The position numbers and the translations under genes were made by a program. Below the pieces are notes generated by a model. It was not told the DNA's origin and did no database searches. It saw only the letters and a program-made list of their open reading frames with translations. This document shows, piece by piece, positions 19,701 through 29,335 of a stretch of 64,000 bases of DNA. The DNA comes from Mesorhabditis belari (taxonomy: Eukaryota > Nematoda > Chromadorea > Rhabditida > Rhabditidae). The stretch covers positions 278,640 through 342,639 of the forward strand of contig CAUEEP010000758.1 of assembly GCA_958450365.1 (NCBI GenBank), given 5' to 3'. Positions within the stretch are counted from its first letter, which is position 1, and every line of letters starts with the position of its first letter.

Positions 19701-21613
19701 CTTACTTATTTTGACTTCTTTTTGGGACAAAGAACTGAATTCATTCTTTTTTTTTAAGCTTTCCTGCCTAATCTACGAAGTAAAAGGAATGGGGAAGTTC
19801 CTCTATTCGTTAAACTTTTCAAGAATGTAAAAAACAAATGGATTATTTTGTACAGTTTATCTTTTATCAAAGAAATTGTAGCTTTTCTTTAAAAAAAGAT
19901 TTACAAATATCAAAAGCAAGATTGGGAATCGAATTCACCTGAAAAGGCGCCAAGCCACAATTTCTTCCCTCTACCTCCCGACCAACATACCCGACGCTTA
20001 GCCAATCGGCCATAGCCCCAACGAGGAACTTCCTCATCCCACCACCGATCGAATTCACTCTTTTAATCTTCATTTTGAGCTTTAGCTTTCAAGAATACAC
20101 TTATTCACCTGAAAAATGTGATACAAACGATACACTAAACTCTGAATGTAGAGAAAAACCTATATTTAGAATAAAAAAAACAAATAATCTAGCCGGCGGG
20201 ATTGAACCCTCCACCTCCTGGCTAAGATACCAGGCGCTTAGCCAATCGGCCATAGCCCCGAGGACGATCTCCCATCGAATTAGCCCTTTTAATCTCTCCC
20301 CTTCACTTTTTAGCTTTAAAGAATGGACTTATTCAAATGAAAAATGTGATACAAACAAAACATAACCCTTAAAACACTAAATGTAGAGAAAAAACCTATA
20401 AATAATCTAGCCGGCGGGATTGAACCCTCGACCTCCCGACCATGATACCCGACGCTTATGAATGTGATACGAACAAAACGGCCATAGCCCCAACGAGGAT
20501 CTCGCATCGAATTAGCCCTTTTAATCTCTCCCCTTCACCTTTTAGCTTTAACATCAATTAACAGTTTTAACATTTTTCACCCAAAATTCTCTCGGGATTC
20601 AACTGAATATGTTTTTAAGTTCAAATCTTCCAGATTAAATTCAATTTCTAGTTTTTCTTCACTAACAAGTCAATGCTAATCCTTATTTTCCCCAGAAAAA
20701 TCTCTTTTTTCCTGGTTACAAAAAAAAAAAACACCCCTTTTCCATAAAAAAAAATATAAAATTTTAAATTACCTTTTTCAAAATAAAGGTTTTATAAAAA
20801 TTCACTGGGAAAGCTTAAAAAAAAAGAATGAATTCAGTTCTTTGTCCCAAAAAGCCCAATCCCGCCGGCTAGATTATTTGTGTTTTTTAGTGTTTTTTTG
20901 AGGGTTGTGCTTGTATTTTGTTTGTATCACATTTTTCATGTGAATAAGTGCATTCTTTAGAGCTAAAAGGTGAAGGGGAGAGATTAAAAGAGCTAATTCG
21001 ATCCGGGAGCCTCTTTGGGGCTATGGCCGATTGGCTAAGCGTCGGGTATGTTGGTCGGGAGGTAAAGGGAAGAAATTGTGGCTTGGCGCCTTTTCAGATT
21101 TCATTCGATTCCCAATCTTGCTTTTGATATTTGTAAATCTTTTTTTAAAGAAAAGCTACAATTTCTTTGATAAAAGATAAAATGTACAAAAAAATCCATT
21201 TGTTTTTTCACATTCTTGAAAATTTTAACGAATAGAGGAACTTCCTCATCCCTTTTACTTCGTAGATTAGGCAAATTTAAAGCCGGAAACTCTACAATGA
21301 GCCATTTTCGTGTTTTCATGAAAAGAGTTGAGCGTTTTGAATGAATGAGAGAGAGAAAAAAGAACTTTTTTTTGAGTAAAGACCTTAATTAGATTAAAGG
21401 ATATTGAAATGAGCTAGTGAAAGAGTAAGTAAGAGTAAGAGAAAGAAACAGTGATGAAGAACAGAAAAAGAAAACAAGTTCAGTAAAAACACTCACCAAA
21501 AACGGGGATTGAGGTGATCCGCCACGTCCGCGGTAGTGCGGTCGAATGGGGATCGCATGAATGACGGGCAAGGAGACTCGTCGGGATCCACAATGACTCG
21601 TTCCGGTCAACAT
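5951..21613 (-). CDS. Gene B: Pro/Ser/Arg-rich protein, 5 exons
   Basis: Exons: 21618-21497 (ATG at 21613), 15684-15593, 14342-14286, 12988-12893, 6005-5951 (TGA at 5951). All four joins keep phase, giving about 138 residues. It is rich in Pro, Ser and Arg with repeated RRSLPxTP-like stretches and no recognisable fold, so it looks intrinsically disordered. The first exon follows an acceptor-like ttacag by 5 nt before its ATG, as in spliced-leader trans-spliced mRNAs. The last exon also has a perfect donor (CTC|gtgagttt) at the stop, so the protein could go on. Gene A starts only 0.6 kb downstream on the same strand, and RGK proteins have long Ser/Arg/Pro N-termini, so B and A could be one gene, although no exon with the required phase was found between them. 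Confidence 0.6.
6085..6975. repeat. 0.9-kb AGCTTC-type array
   Basis: Units of 11-12 bp (ttagcttctattcgcttcta) with higher-order blocks: a block from about 6130 is repeated from about 6375. It lies between gene B exons 4 and 5. Confidence 0.85.
7343..7492. repeat. 29-bp tandem repeat, 5 copies
   Basis: Unit ggcttacgattaaattacaa plus gcc/ctttacaa. Confidence 0.85.
7753..7824 (+). pseudogene. tRNA-like sequence before the TTTAC array
   Basis: A-box-like ttagtggttagagg and B-box-like gggttcaatcccg, 45 bp apart, with a degenerate middle (poly-A run). It directly precedes the TTTAC array, so the pair may be a tRNA-derived SINE with an expanded tail. Confidence 0.45.
7842..8970 (+). repeat. 1.1-kb TTTAC array
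   Basis: Pentanucleotide TTTAC with scattered TTAC, TTACTAC and TTTACTG variants. The middle is irregular and the ends are pure. The 427-codon open frame over it is an artefact of the period (5 codons per 15 bp without stop). Confidence 0.95.
9060..9900. other. AT-rich intron sequence, nothing recognised
   Basis: Part of the intron between gene B exons 4 and 5. A 60-codon minus frame (9523-9705) has no splice or family support. Confidence 0.5.
9901..9969 (-). pseudogene. tRNA-like sequence
   Basis: Minus strand: ttggctcaaccgggtagccg A-box region and gaggtttcgacccctgcc B-box region. Probably tRNA-derived. Confidence 0.4.
10516..11442. mobile_element. MITE, family 4, with internal insertion
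   Basis: TA-flanked ends ggttgatgcataagt and complement. The interior matches 18707-19220, but an about 420-bp insertion (10770-11090) carrying a GC-richer segment is bracketed by direct copies of gaagtcgggtagtcaaaaag ... gataaaagatagag. Confidence 0.75.
11848..11936. repeat. 14-bp cttcagctatgcag repeat
   Basis: Six units. Confidence 0.8.
12340..12715 (-). repeat. Tandem duplication with tRNA-like units
   Basis: Two copies of an about 180-bp unit (cttaacttcaaaaaaagacc ... gagaatggctta) at 12345-12520 and 12526-12715. On the minus strand each carries A-box (gaccaagtggttagtg-like) and B-box (gaggtttcggatcc) motifs of tRNA type. Confidence 0.6.
12893..12988 (-). CDS. Gene B exon 4
   Basis: Acceptor tcctttag, donor GAG|gtttgctc; phase 2 in and out. 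Reads SASPRPIPAQLAHLDGVFPP and then a Ser/Ala-rich tail. The GC-rich exon stands out from AT-rich flanks. Confidence 0.66.
13644..13770. repeat. Poly(A) tract
   Basis: About 65 uninterrupted A then A-rich with sparse G/C. It gives rise to spurious poly-Lys and poly-Phe frames. Confidence 0.9.
13815..13938. repeat. 12-bp ggatcccaacca repeat
   Basis: Ten units, the last three changed to gaatcccaacca. Confidence 0.9.
13930..13990 (-). pseudogene. tRNA-like head beside minisatellite
   Basis: Minus strand contains gagcctagtggttaatgtg, typical of a tRNA D-arm, but its T-arm side runs into the ggatcccaacca array (13815-13938), so it is at best a SINE-like fusion. Confidence 0.35.
14286..14342 (-). 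CDS. Gene B exon 3
   Basis: Acceptor atttgcag, donor CAAG|gtgaaaac; phase 2 in and out. Reads SLPQTPTQRLRRSLPSTP, a short basic Ser/Pro repeat. Confidence 0.6.
14690..14795. repeat. 15-bp tttcctcgcgcgctt repeat
   Basis: About seven units with gcgcgc/gcgcac variants, GC-rich in an AT-rich intron. Confidence 0.85.
15593..15684 (-). CDS. Gene B exon 2
   Basis: Acceptor actcttcag, donor ACG|gtttgttt; phase 0 in, 2 out. Reads HTPPSMDLQPRSPSLLTPN and PTDSPFPGR, strongly Pro/Ser-rich and GC-richer than its surroundings. Confidence 0.66.
15989..16205. mobile_element. MITE, family 2, copy 3
   Basis: Complete: taccgtattctctttaatag at the left and ctattagagggaatacggta at the right, with the usual interior. 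Confidence 0.8.
16312..16379 (-). pseudogene. tRNA-Lys(CTT)-like sequence
   Basis: Minus strand: acceptor gccagc/gctggc pairs, D-arm gccgattggttaac, anticodon loop ctcttaa, then gaggttcaatca-type T-arm (ggtcgagggttcaatcacg) that is broken. Probably a tRNA pseudogene or SINE head between two fold-back elements. Confidence 0.5.
16384..16604. mobile_element. MITE, family 2, copy 4
   Basis: Ends ccgtattctctctaatattc and tattagagagaatacggg. Same orientation as copy 3, in the intron between gene B exons 1 and 2. Confidence 0.78.
16634..16855. mobile_element. MITE, family 2, copy 5
   Basis: Complete copy 30 bp after copy 4. Three copies and a tRNA-like sequence occupy 0.87 kb. Confidence 0.8.
16860..17600. 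other. AT-rich intron sequence with TA dinucleotide run
   Basis: Contains ttaattatgttaattatatt repeats and a short (at)n run near 17455. No gene seen. Confidence 0.5.
17690..18020 (+). pseudogene. RTE-like LINE 3' fragment
   Basis: Reads ERKRLRWAGHVARRTDDRW and RPIGRPATRWSTRVAE, the conserved C-terminal end of RTE/CR1-type reverse transcriptases. A later piece, in another frame, reads HWMTIARDREM. It is frame-broken and truncated at both ends. Confidence 0.75.
18331..18506. mobile_element. Small pogo/Tigger-like MITE
   Basis: TA-flanked, with inverted ends cagtcgaacctctctataac. The whole element is built of tataacgtaa-like units. Similar ends are common in pogo-type Tc1/mariner MITEs. Confidence 0.7.
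18707..19220. mobile_element. MITE, family 4, simple copy
   Basis: TA-flanked ends ggttgatgcaaaagt and complement, 514 bp, without the insertion seen in 10516-11442. Confidence 0.78.
19960..20040 (-). repeat. tRNA-derived SINE-like unit 1
   Basis: Minus strand ggggctatggccgattggct...gtcgggtatgttggtcggg is a tRNA-like head. The same head appears at 20196-20265 and 20409-20495 (minus) and near 21008-21065 (plus). Confidence 0.6.
20196..20265 (-). repeat. tRNA-derived SINE-like unit 2
   Basis: Best copy: the head ends in a B-box gggttcaatcccgccgg (here with one change) followed by ctagattatttg. Same family as 19960-20040. Confidence 0.6.
20409..20495 (-). repeat. tRNA-derived SINE-like unit 3 (interrupted)
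   Basis: Same head, but its middle is interrupted by a 25-bp piece (gaatgtgatacgaacaaaac) copied from the inter-unit spacer. Confidence 0.55.
20865..21070 (+). repeat. tRNA-derived SINE-like unit 4 (plus strand)
   Basis: Inverted relative to units 1-3: aatcccgccggctagatt at the left and ggggctatggccgattggct at 21020. With unit 1 it sits in the arms of the large inverted repeat. Confidence 0.55.
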
Positions 21614-21618
21614 TTCAA
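21497..21618 (-). CDS. Gene B exon 1
   Basis: Acceptor gtttacag, donor TTG|gtgagtgt. The ATG at 21613 opens MLTGTSHCGSRRVSLPVIHA and the exon goes on to RGRGGSPQSPFL, ending in phase 0. The 5' half of this exon with its acceptor is copied several times in the upstream tandem array (21.6-22.5 kb). If the exon is internal, the reading frame is also open upstream of the ATG. Confidence 0.62.
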
Positions 21619-22475
21619 CTGTAAACTGAATAACAAAAGATAAAAAGATCAAAAGAAGTTAAAGAGCAACTTTTGAAAGAGTAAAGTCAAAAGAATTCAG
21701 TCAGGATCCACAATGACTCGTCCGGTCCGTCCGTCCGTCCGTTCCGGTCAACATTTCAACTATTAACTGAATAACAAAAGATCAAAAGATCAAAAGAAGT
21801 TAAAGAGCAACTTTTGAAAGAGTAAAGTCAAAATAATTCAGTCGGGATCCACAATGCCTCGTTCCGGTCAACTAACTGTTAACTGAATATCGAAAGATCA
21901 AAAGAAGTTAAAGAGCAATTTTTTGAAAGAATAAAGTCAAAATAATTCAGTCGGGATCCACAATGACTCGTTCCGGTCAATATTTCAACTGTTAACTGAA
22001 TAACAAAAGGTAAAAAGATCAAAAGAAGTTAAAGAACAGTTTTTTGAAAGAATAAAGTCAAAATAATTCAGTCGGGATCCACAATGACTCGTCCGGTCCG
22101 TCCGTCCGTCCGTTCCGGTCAACATTTCAACTGTTAACTGAATAACAAAGGATCAAAAGATCAAAAGAAGTTAAAGAGCGATTTTTTGAAAGAGTAAAGT
22201 CAAAATAATTCAGTCAGGATCCACAATGACTCGTTCCGGTCAATATTTCAACTGTTAACTGAATAACAAAAGGTAAAAAGATCAAAAGAAGTTAAAGAAC
22301 AGTTTTTGAAAGAATAAAGTCAAAATAATTCAGTCGGGATCCACAGACTCGTCCGGTCCGTCCGTCCGTCCGTTCCGGTCAACATTTCAACTGTTAACTG
22401 AATAACAAAGGATCAAAAGATCAAAAGAAGTTAAAGAGCGATTTTTTGAAAGAGTAAAGTCAAAATAATTCAGTG
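21590..22475. repeat. Tandem array derived from gene B exon 1 and its acceptor
   Basis: Units of about 115-130 bp (gtcgggatccacaatgactc ... aaagtcaaaataattca), about 7 copies, some with an expanded ccgtccgtccgtccg block. The proximal copy overlaps exon 1, and each unit carries the exon's first 40 nt and its acceptor. Confidence 0.85.
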
Positions 22476-22864
22476 TTTGCGTGAAATCAAGGAAGAAATT
22501 CTATCAAAATTCTATAAAAAATTAATGAACTCAAGAAAAAATCCTTTTGAGATGAGAGTTTTTCAAGTTTTTAACTACAATTTTTCAGATATTCAGCTCC
22601 TTTAATTGAATATCTTTTTAAATTTGAAAATAATAAATCGAACGTTCATTTGCTTGATTGCTGAGTACTTTTGTTCTTTCGCTGAGTTGAGCTGGCTTGA
22701 TTGGCTTGAGTATTTGAGCCGACTTAAGATATTCAGCTTCTTTAATTGAATATCTTTTTAAATTTGGAAATAATAAAAGAAATTTCCTTTATTTTTTAAC
22801 TAACAATTACTGAAATTAATGTTTTTTTTGGGGAAAGAGATTAAAATCATAAATTTAGAGATTA

Positions 22865-23045
22865 AGTTGGATTTTTCTAGTTTAAACTGGAGAAAGCGTT
22901 GGATTTTTCTAGTTTAAACTGGAGAAAGAGTTGGATTCTCTACTTTAAACTAGAGAAAGAGTTGGATTCTCTACTTTAAACTAGAGAAAGAGTTGGATTC
23001 TCTACTTTAAACTGGAGAAAGAGTTGGATTCTCTACTTTAAACTG
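22865..23045. repeat. 33-bp tandem repeat
   Basis: Unit gagttggattctctacttta plus aactagagaaa, six copies. Confidence 0.85.
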
Positions 23046-23819
23046 GTTAAAGGTGTTGGTAAAAGGTTGGGGTTGGGTAAATGAAATGTGGAGATCGAGG
23101 AGTGAAATGTGAAAGCATTTTGCTAGATTTTAAGCGTTAAGATGGCCGTTTACTTTGCACTCTTTTGGACAAAGGACTTTTTCGTTTTGTTTTTTTTGAG
23201 GCAATTGGGTAATTCAATCGACTTTTATATGGCTTTTCTGTGTGCCAGGTGGTGATTTTCGTTTTGTTTTTGATAAAGAGAAACAAAAAAGCAAATGAAT
23301 CGAACGTTCATTTGCTTGATTGCTGAGTTCTTTTTGTTCTTTTGCTGAGTTGAGCTGGCTTGATTGGCTTGAGTATTTGAGCGTCTGTCTGTATTAATCA
23401 CAGGAATCACAGGATTATTATTGATTAGTACTAATCACAGGAATCACAGGAACCAGCTGACTGTGCGGCTTACCACTCTGCCAAATGGTGAGCGTTTACA
23501 AAGAGAACTTGTGCATTTTTTTTAGTGCTATAGGATTGATTTTAAATTGGTTATTTGAAAATCAAAAGAAATCAAAAGTGTTATTTGAAAAGTTTTGGAT
23601 AAAACTTATCGCAAAGAAGTGAAAAGGATAGATTTAGGAAAAAATTTGATTTGATTTGATTTGATTTGATTATAAATTTGATTTTAAGAATTAGCTAATC
23701 CATTTAAAAACTCAGTAGAGAAACCAGTGTTCGATATTCACTTTTTGACAACTTTAACAAGTTAAAGATAATGTTTTCGGGTTTAAATGACATTCCGGAA
23801 GTGATTAGACAAATTATTT

Positions 23820-23905
23820 GATGAAAATGAATGAAAATGAATGAAAATGAAAGAAAATGGATGAAAATGGATGATAAATGAAAGAAAATGAAAGAAAATG
23901 AATGA
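23820..23905. repeat. gaaaatgaat repeat
   Basis: 10-bp units. Confidence 0.7.
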
Positions 23906-24316
23906 ATGGATTGAGCTAAGCGACTAAAAGATTTGATGGATTTATAGAAAACTGAATGAAGAGTGAAATGGTTAGATTGCAAGCTAAATTTCTTCAAAAG
24001 AAAGAAAGAAAGAAAGAAAGCTTATGGATGAGAGAAATAGCCCCGCCCATTCCTCTATATTTTCTCATTTTCACAAAGAATTTCACTTCTCATCTCAAAT
24101 GTTGATTAATAGACACATAAAAGGAAAAGTGAAAAAGAAAGTAATGAAGTAATGAAAGTACATTGAAAAATTTGTTCAAAAGAAAGCTGGGAGAAGGAAA
24201 AATAAGCAAAAATAAGCAAAAATAGGCAAAAATTCTAATTCCAATAGGATTTCTGGATTCATTTAAAATCGACTACTTGAAGCCTGATGAACTAGAGAAT
24301 ATGCATTATTAAATCT

Positions 24317-24387
<71 letters not shown>
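24317..24387. repeat. Poly(A) tract, about 70 nt
   Basis: Uninterrupted A run; it follows a short open frame ending at 24312, so a reinserted mRNA end is possible but unsupported otherwise. Confidence 0.9.
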
Positions 24388-24391
<4 letters not shown>

Positions 24392-24514
24392 TCAAATCTG
24401 TTCGAATTACCAATTTCAAGTTCTTAAAGTAGAAAGGAGAGTAAAGATTTTTATTCTTTTAAAATGAAGAAAAATAGGTCCACTTGCTCAGCCTTATTTT
24501 GAAACTCGAGTTTA

Positions 24515-25040
24515 AACATTGTTTAAACAGTTTAAACATCGTTTGAACATCGTTTGAACATCGTTTAAACAGTTTAAATATCGTTTAAACAGTTTAAACA
24601 TCGTTTGAACATCGTTTAAACAGTTTAAACATCGTTTGAACATCGTTTGAACATCGTTTAAACAGTTTAAATATCGTTTAAACAGTTTAAACATCGTTTG
24701 AACATCGTTTGAACAGTTTAAATATCGTTTGAACAGTTTAAATATCGTTTAAACAGTTTAAACATCGTTTGAACATCGTTTAAACAGTTTAAACATCGTT
24801 TGAACATCGTTTGAACATCGTTTAAACAGTTTAAATATCGTTTAAACAGTTTAAACATCGTTTGAACATCGTTTGAACAGTTTAAATATCGTTTGAACAG
24901 TTTAAATATCGTTTAAACAGTTTAAACATCGTTTGAACATCGTTTAAACAGTTTAAACATCGTCTAAACATCGTTTAAACAGTTTAAATATCGTTTAAAC
25001 AGTTTAAACATCGTTTGAACATCGTTTAAACAGTTTAAAA
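24515..25040. repeat. catcgtttgaacatcgtttaaacag array
   Basis: Combination of catcgtttgaa, catcgtttaaa and cagttta subunits with higher-order blocks of about 200 bp repeated at least twice. Confidence 0.88.
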
Positions 25041-25647
25041 TGAAATTTTAAACTCATCTAGATATTGTCTCGATTTTTTTCCTTTGCCCATTCACCTTTC
25101 AGAGTCGATTATTTTAGAATACAAAAGCTTGAAATCTTTGAATGCTATCAGGAATGCTCGAAACGGCAACAAGGCCAAAGCAGACAATAAATTGTGTAAC
25201 TGAACCGGAAAGTTTTAACAATAGAATCTAGTCTGAAAACTCTTTCAATTAGTACTTGAGAAAATGAGTGTTAGCTTTTTTTTGTTAGATTTTTGTTAGA
25301 TTTTTGTTAGATTATGCAAGTTCTCTGAAAAGAATTTCTCTTTTTTTTTGTTGCAAGCATTGAATATGATAAGAATTTCTGCGTAAATTGCGTAATTAAA
25401 CCGGAAAGTTTTCAGCGAGAGATTGAAAAACAATTTGGGAAAGATATTGAGACGAAAATGGGACGCAAATCAAATGCAAACTTTGACCCAATGCTAAGTG
25501 CGTGGTTGTCGTTTTTAAAGGAAAACTTGAAAAGGCATATAGCGAAAAGCATTCACATTTACTTTTACATATACTTTACATCTAAAACTAACTATGAGGA
25601 AAAATCAAAAACATTACTAATTTAGAACTAGGGTAGAGCAAAAACTG

Positions 25648-25721
25648 TGCGCCGCCGGGAGTCGAACCCGCGACCTTTCGCTTACCAGGCAACCGTGCTA
25701 ACCACTACACTACAACGCAGC
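25648..25721 (-). tRNA. tRNA-like, anticodon position GGT (Thr?)
   Basis: Minus strand reads gctgcgttgtagtgtagtgg, then a loop ctggtaa and a T-arm gcgggttcgactcccgg. The acceptor and anticodon stems have mismatches, so it is likely a pseudogene or SINE head. Tandem partner at 25770-25843. Confidence 0.5.
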
Positions 25722-25769
25722 TTATCGCCCTCGCTCAAGAGGGAGTTAAGTCCAGGGTAGGAAAACTTG

Positions 25770-25843
25770 TCCGCCGCCGGGAGTCGAACCCGCGACCTTT
25801 CAATTACCAGGCAACCGTGCTAACCATTACACCACGACGCAGC
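25770..25843 (-). pseudogene. tRNA-like tandem partner
   Basis: Near copy of 25648-25721 with a more degraded anticodon stem (taattgaa instead of taagcgaa). The two copies and a shared downstream tail (gagggagttaag) form a 122-bp tandem duplication. Confidence 0.6.
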
Positions 25844-27364
25844 TTGTCGCGCTCGCCCAAGAGGGAGTTAAGCCCTCGCTTCCCTCCTCTCTGGACGAAA
25901 AACCAAAAAAGCAAATTGGGGAAGAATTTGAGACGAAAATGCGACGCAAATTTAAATGCAAATTGGAACATAAATAGGAAGGGAACGGACGCGAAATAAA
26001 AATTTCTAGTGACTCACAAAAATGAGCAGCTTTTTTTCGAAGAATAGGCCATTTTTCCACTTGTTTACCTCGTCACTGAGCTCCCTTGAGGATTTTTTCC
26101 CCTATTCGGCATCAACTTTACATATACATTTCTTATTTTTTCTCTTTTCATGACCAATTATTTTAAGATAACCTTATGAAATGTGAAATTTTAAACGAAA
26201 ATTAACGAAAATTTCTGTAGCTATTAAATATCTACAGAAAGATTTATTGAAATTAGCTAAATTTTAGATATTAAAGTCCAAAAAAATAGGCAACTTAGAA
26301 TTCAGAAATTGGATTCAGAAAAGTACCCCAATTATCTCTTTCTAAATTCTCTTTTTTTTTTGACGAATTTAAATTGGAATCCACAATGAGAGAGTATTTT
26401 AGAGTGATTAGCGCTGGGAAAAATGCTCAATTATGAATGAGGAGTGGATGGGAATGAGAAAAAAAAGAAATAAAAACGAAATTTCGGCCGAACCGGGAGC
26501 ATTTGAATTGAAAATTGACGTTTTACCGATTAAGCTACATCCGATTGAGCTCATCTATCTTAAAAAGGTATTGGGGAAATTGAAATGAAACGAAAAGAGC
26601 GAAAGAACGAAAGAACGAAAGAACGAAAGGACGAAAGAACGAACGAAAGACCAAAGTACAGAACGTGGATTGGATTTCGTTTGACTACAGGATGCGGCAG
26701 GATTGTTGAAATCAAAGCCTCAAAGCATCAAAGTTTATTCCAACAACTATTTCGAGACTGTGTCACTGATAGAGGTACTTAAGGAAAAAGATTTTCAGTG
26801 AGGCTTAGTAGATTCGAATTTTAGATTCGAGCTTACAAACAGCGCCGCTTACAAACAGCGCCACGGCAAAAATAGCCGCTCCACGGTTACGTTTCTATGC
26901 GTTTCTTATTCTTATTCTTAAGAATGAACTTAACCGCAAGTGTATTATTTTGGCTAGCGCTGTTTTGATGAGCTCTCAATCAGAGAAATATAGTGAGTGA
27001 ATGCTTATAATTAGAATTACTTACATTAGACGTGCTCAGAGCTCACCACCGTCATACAATTGATTAAATATTTTGAAATTTTGTCTACAAAAAGGAAAGG
27101 GAAAATGAAATTCGCTGAAATTCGCTTAAAGCCGATTCGCAGCTCATAGGAAAGCGATAGAATTTGAAAATTTCCAAGAAATCGCTCGGAAAATCACTAT
27201 TTCCTTACAATTCCCCATTGATCTTTGTGAAATATCTAGCTTTCAGAAATAAATATCATTCTGTAGTGCTTAAGCTTTCTTTTTTCTTCGGTAATCCAGG
27301 AGAAAAGTCATCAAAAAATGGAAAAGAGATGATTTTCAAAAGAAAAAAAACAGCTTACCATTTC

Positions 27365-27720
27365 GAATTGAATTTTCTTTCAATAACTAGAGCATTAAAT
27401 GCTTATTGCTTTACGTAGAACTTGTAAAATGAGAGAACAAGTTGAAAAAGAAAAGTTTAAAATGAGAGAACAAGAAAAAAAATGAGAGATGGACGGTATC
27501 TAGTTTAAAATGCTAAGGGAAAAGCAAAGAACAGTAATAGATGTAATATTGTACATGTACAAAATGTAAAAAAACAAGTTCTGAGCCCAAAAAAAATGGC
27601 ATACGAAAATGGGAAATGGGAAATGAATGGAGAACACGCTAGAGAAACGATCGTTTACGTCAAAAGTTGTGCAATAGCAATGAAAAGTCAATTGTGAAAG
27701 TCAATAACGACTTCAGAGTG
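27365..27720. repeat. Segmental duplication, copy 1
   Basis: Shared with 28371-28690: gaattgaattttctttcaat ... gagaacacgctagagaaacg ... cagctacagaatcttggaaa. Copy 1 has an extra internal stretch of about 100 bp. Confidence 0.75.
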
Positions 27721-28370
27721 GTAAATATTAGTTAAAATCAGCTACAGAATCTTGGAAAATTTAGTCATTTAATCATTTGCTAGCTAAGTGGGGATGGCTG
27801 CTTTGTGCAAAACTTTTTGCGCAACACAACTCACTATAACTAAAGATTTGTTTCGAGATACTCACCTTTAAGAAAAATAGAGAAAAACCAGGTCTAATTT
27901 AATGCGCTAAAGTGCCATTTTTGTGAGCCAGAATGGCACTTTATTGCATGTTTCTATTAAACTCTATATCTCGACTTCCAGATCGACTTCCAGATCGACT
28001 TCCAGCGATCGGATCGACTTACAGTTAATTTCAAAAGAATCCTCATGAAATTTGGCTAGAGAAAAGTGAAGTTTGTTTTGCATACTCATCTGTAAGAAAA
28101 TAGAGAAAAACGGCGTCAAAGTTGAGCGGCTTCTTAGGACAAAAAAACCTGCAAAAGCCGGTTAACTTTGACGGCTTATATCTCGACGTAAAAGCATCGA
28201 ATCGACTTACGATTGGTTTTATTAGAATCTTTATCAAATTTAACTATAGAAAAGTAGAATCTGTTTTAGGTGACGTAGGATTGCCCTTTGCTTTACATCT
28301 CGACGATTTTTGGCTTATAAAAATCGGATCAATTTACGATTTTTGCCCGGATCAACCAGCAACCTTTTCG

Positions 28371-28690
28371 AATTGAATTTTCTTTCAATAACTAGGGCAT
28401 TAAATGCTAATTGCTTTACGTAGAGCTTGTAAAATGAGAAAAAAAATGGCATACAAAAATGGGAAATGAGAAATGAATGGAGAACACGCTAGAGAAACGA
28501 TCGTTTACGTCAAAAGTCGTGTAATAGCAATGAAAAGTCAATTGTGAAAGTCAATAACAACTTTAGAGTGGTAAATATTTGTTAAAATCAGCTACAGAAT
28601 CTTGGAAAATTTAGTTGGAAAATCGAATCATTTACTAGCTTTATTTTAACGCGGGGGTGGCTGCTTTGTGCGAAAATTTTTTGCGCAACG
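28371..28690. repeat. Segmental duplication, copy 2
   Basis: Partner of 27365-27720. The 650 bp between them is itself made of diverged direct repeats (gaaaaatagagaaaaac, tatatctcgac). Confidence 0.75.
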
Positions 28691-29117
28691 CAACTCACTA
28701 TAACTGAAGATTTGTTTCGAATACTCAATAATAGAAAAATAAAAAATTTTGTCATGATTTTGTCATTTACTTTTTTGTTTTACGCTGAACTTTAAATTTG
28801 TCTTTTTTTTTTGTAAATACAATTTATTTATATGTATTATTCTAATTAAAAACAAAAAAAAGGCCAACGGGGTGGCATTTTCTATAAAAAAAAATTGCAT
28901 CGATTTTTTTTGAAAAAGTGATTTTTCAAGACTTTTCCTCGGTATTGTACCTGTCTTACGATTTCCGGTACACGTTTTGAAATGAACCTTGAAATGGTTA
29001 CAAGTTAGAAAATGATCTAACTTGTAACCATTTCAACTACACTTGCAGTAAAACTCTACCTCTAGTTGTAAGGACTAGGATGTAGGGTAGTTTGGGCGCC
29101 GAGTGAATCTCGTTGAA

Positions 29118-29335
29118 GATCCTAGACCTATGAAGACCTAGCCTAGACCTAGGAAGACCTAGCCTAGACTTAGGAAGACCTAGCCTAGACCTAGGAAGAC
29201 CTAGCCTAGACCTAGGAAGACCTAGCCTAGACTTAGGAAGACCTAGCCTAGACCTATGAAGACCTAGCCTAGACCTAGGAAGACTTAGCCTAGACCTAGG
29301 AAGACTTAGCCTAGACCTAGGAAGACCTAGCTCTC
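29118..29335. repeat. 21-bp gacctagcctagacctaggaa repeat
   Basis: About ten units, itself partly palindromic (cctagcctagacctagg). Confidence 0.88.

Larger units (their letters stand above)
19719..21290. repeat. Large inverted repeat around SINE cluster
   Basis: Arm 19750-20045 (cctaatctacgaagtaaaag ... ccatagcccc) is the inverted complement of 21005-21280, about 280 bp at high identity. Further inverted matches include gaactgaattcattc at 19728 and its complement near 20827. Confidence 0.75.
25200..27150. other. Intergenic or unassigned stretch
   Basis: Apart from the two tRNA-like copies and a short gaaagaac array (26590-26645) I see no supported gene. Short open frames after splice-like sites are present but not convincing. 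Confidence 0.45.

Noticed and set aside
20075..20507. Open frames over the SINE-like units
   Set aside because: They translate tRNA-like heads and spacers and are not conserved between units.
24515..25040. Possible CRISPR or helical repeat protein (minus-strand peptide NCLNDVQTMFKR)
   Set aside because: Pure minisatellite with higher-order blocks, no unique spacers and no flanking coding features.
23719..25191. Three short plus-strand frames after acceptor-like sites (23719-23822, 24250-24312, 25102-25191)
   Set aside because: Each is 20-35 codons in AT-rich sequence, without matching donors or phase-compatible partners; chance is likely.
26486..26560. tRNA-like sequence (minus)
   Set aside because: Only a weak A-box and a ggttcggcc B-box are visible; stems do not form.
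27164..27418. 84-codon plus-strand frame
   Set aside because: Part of a segmental duplication; the second copy does not keep the frame and no splice partners fit.
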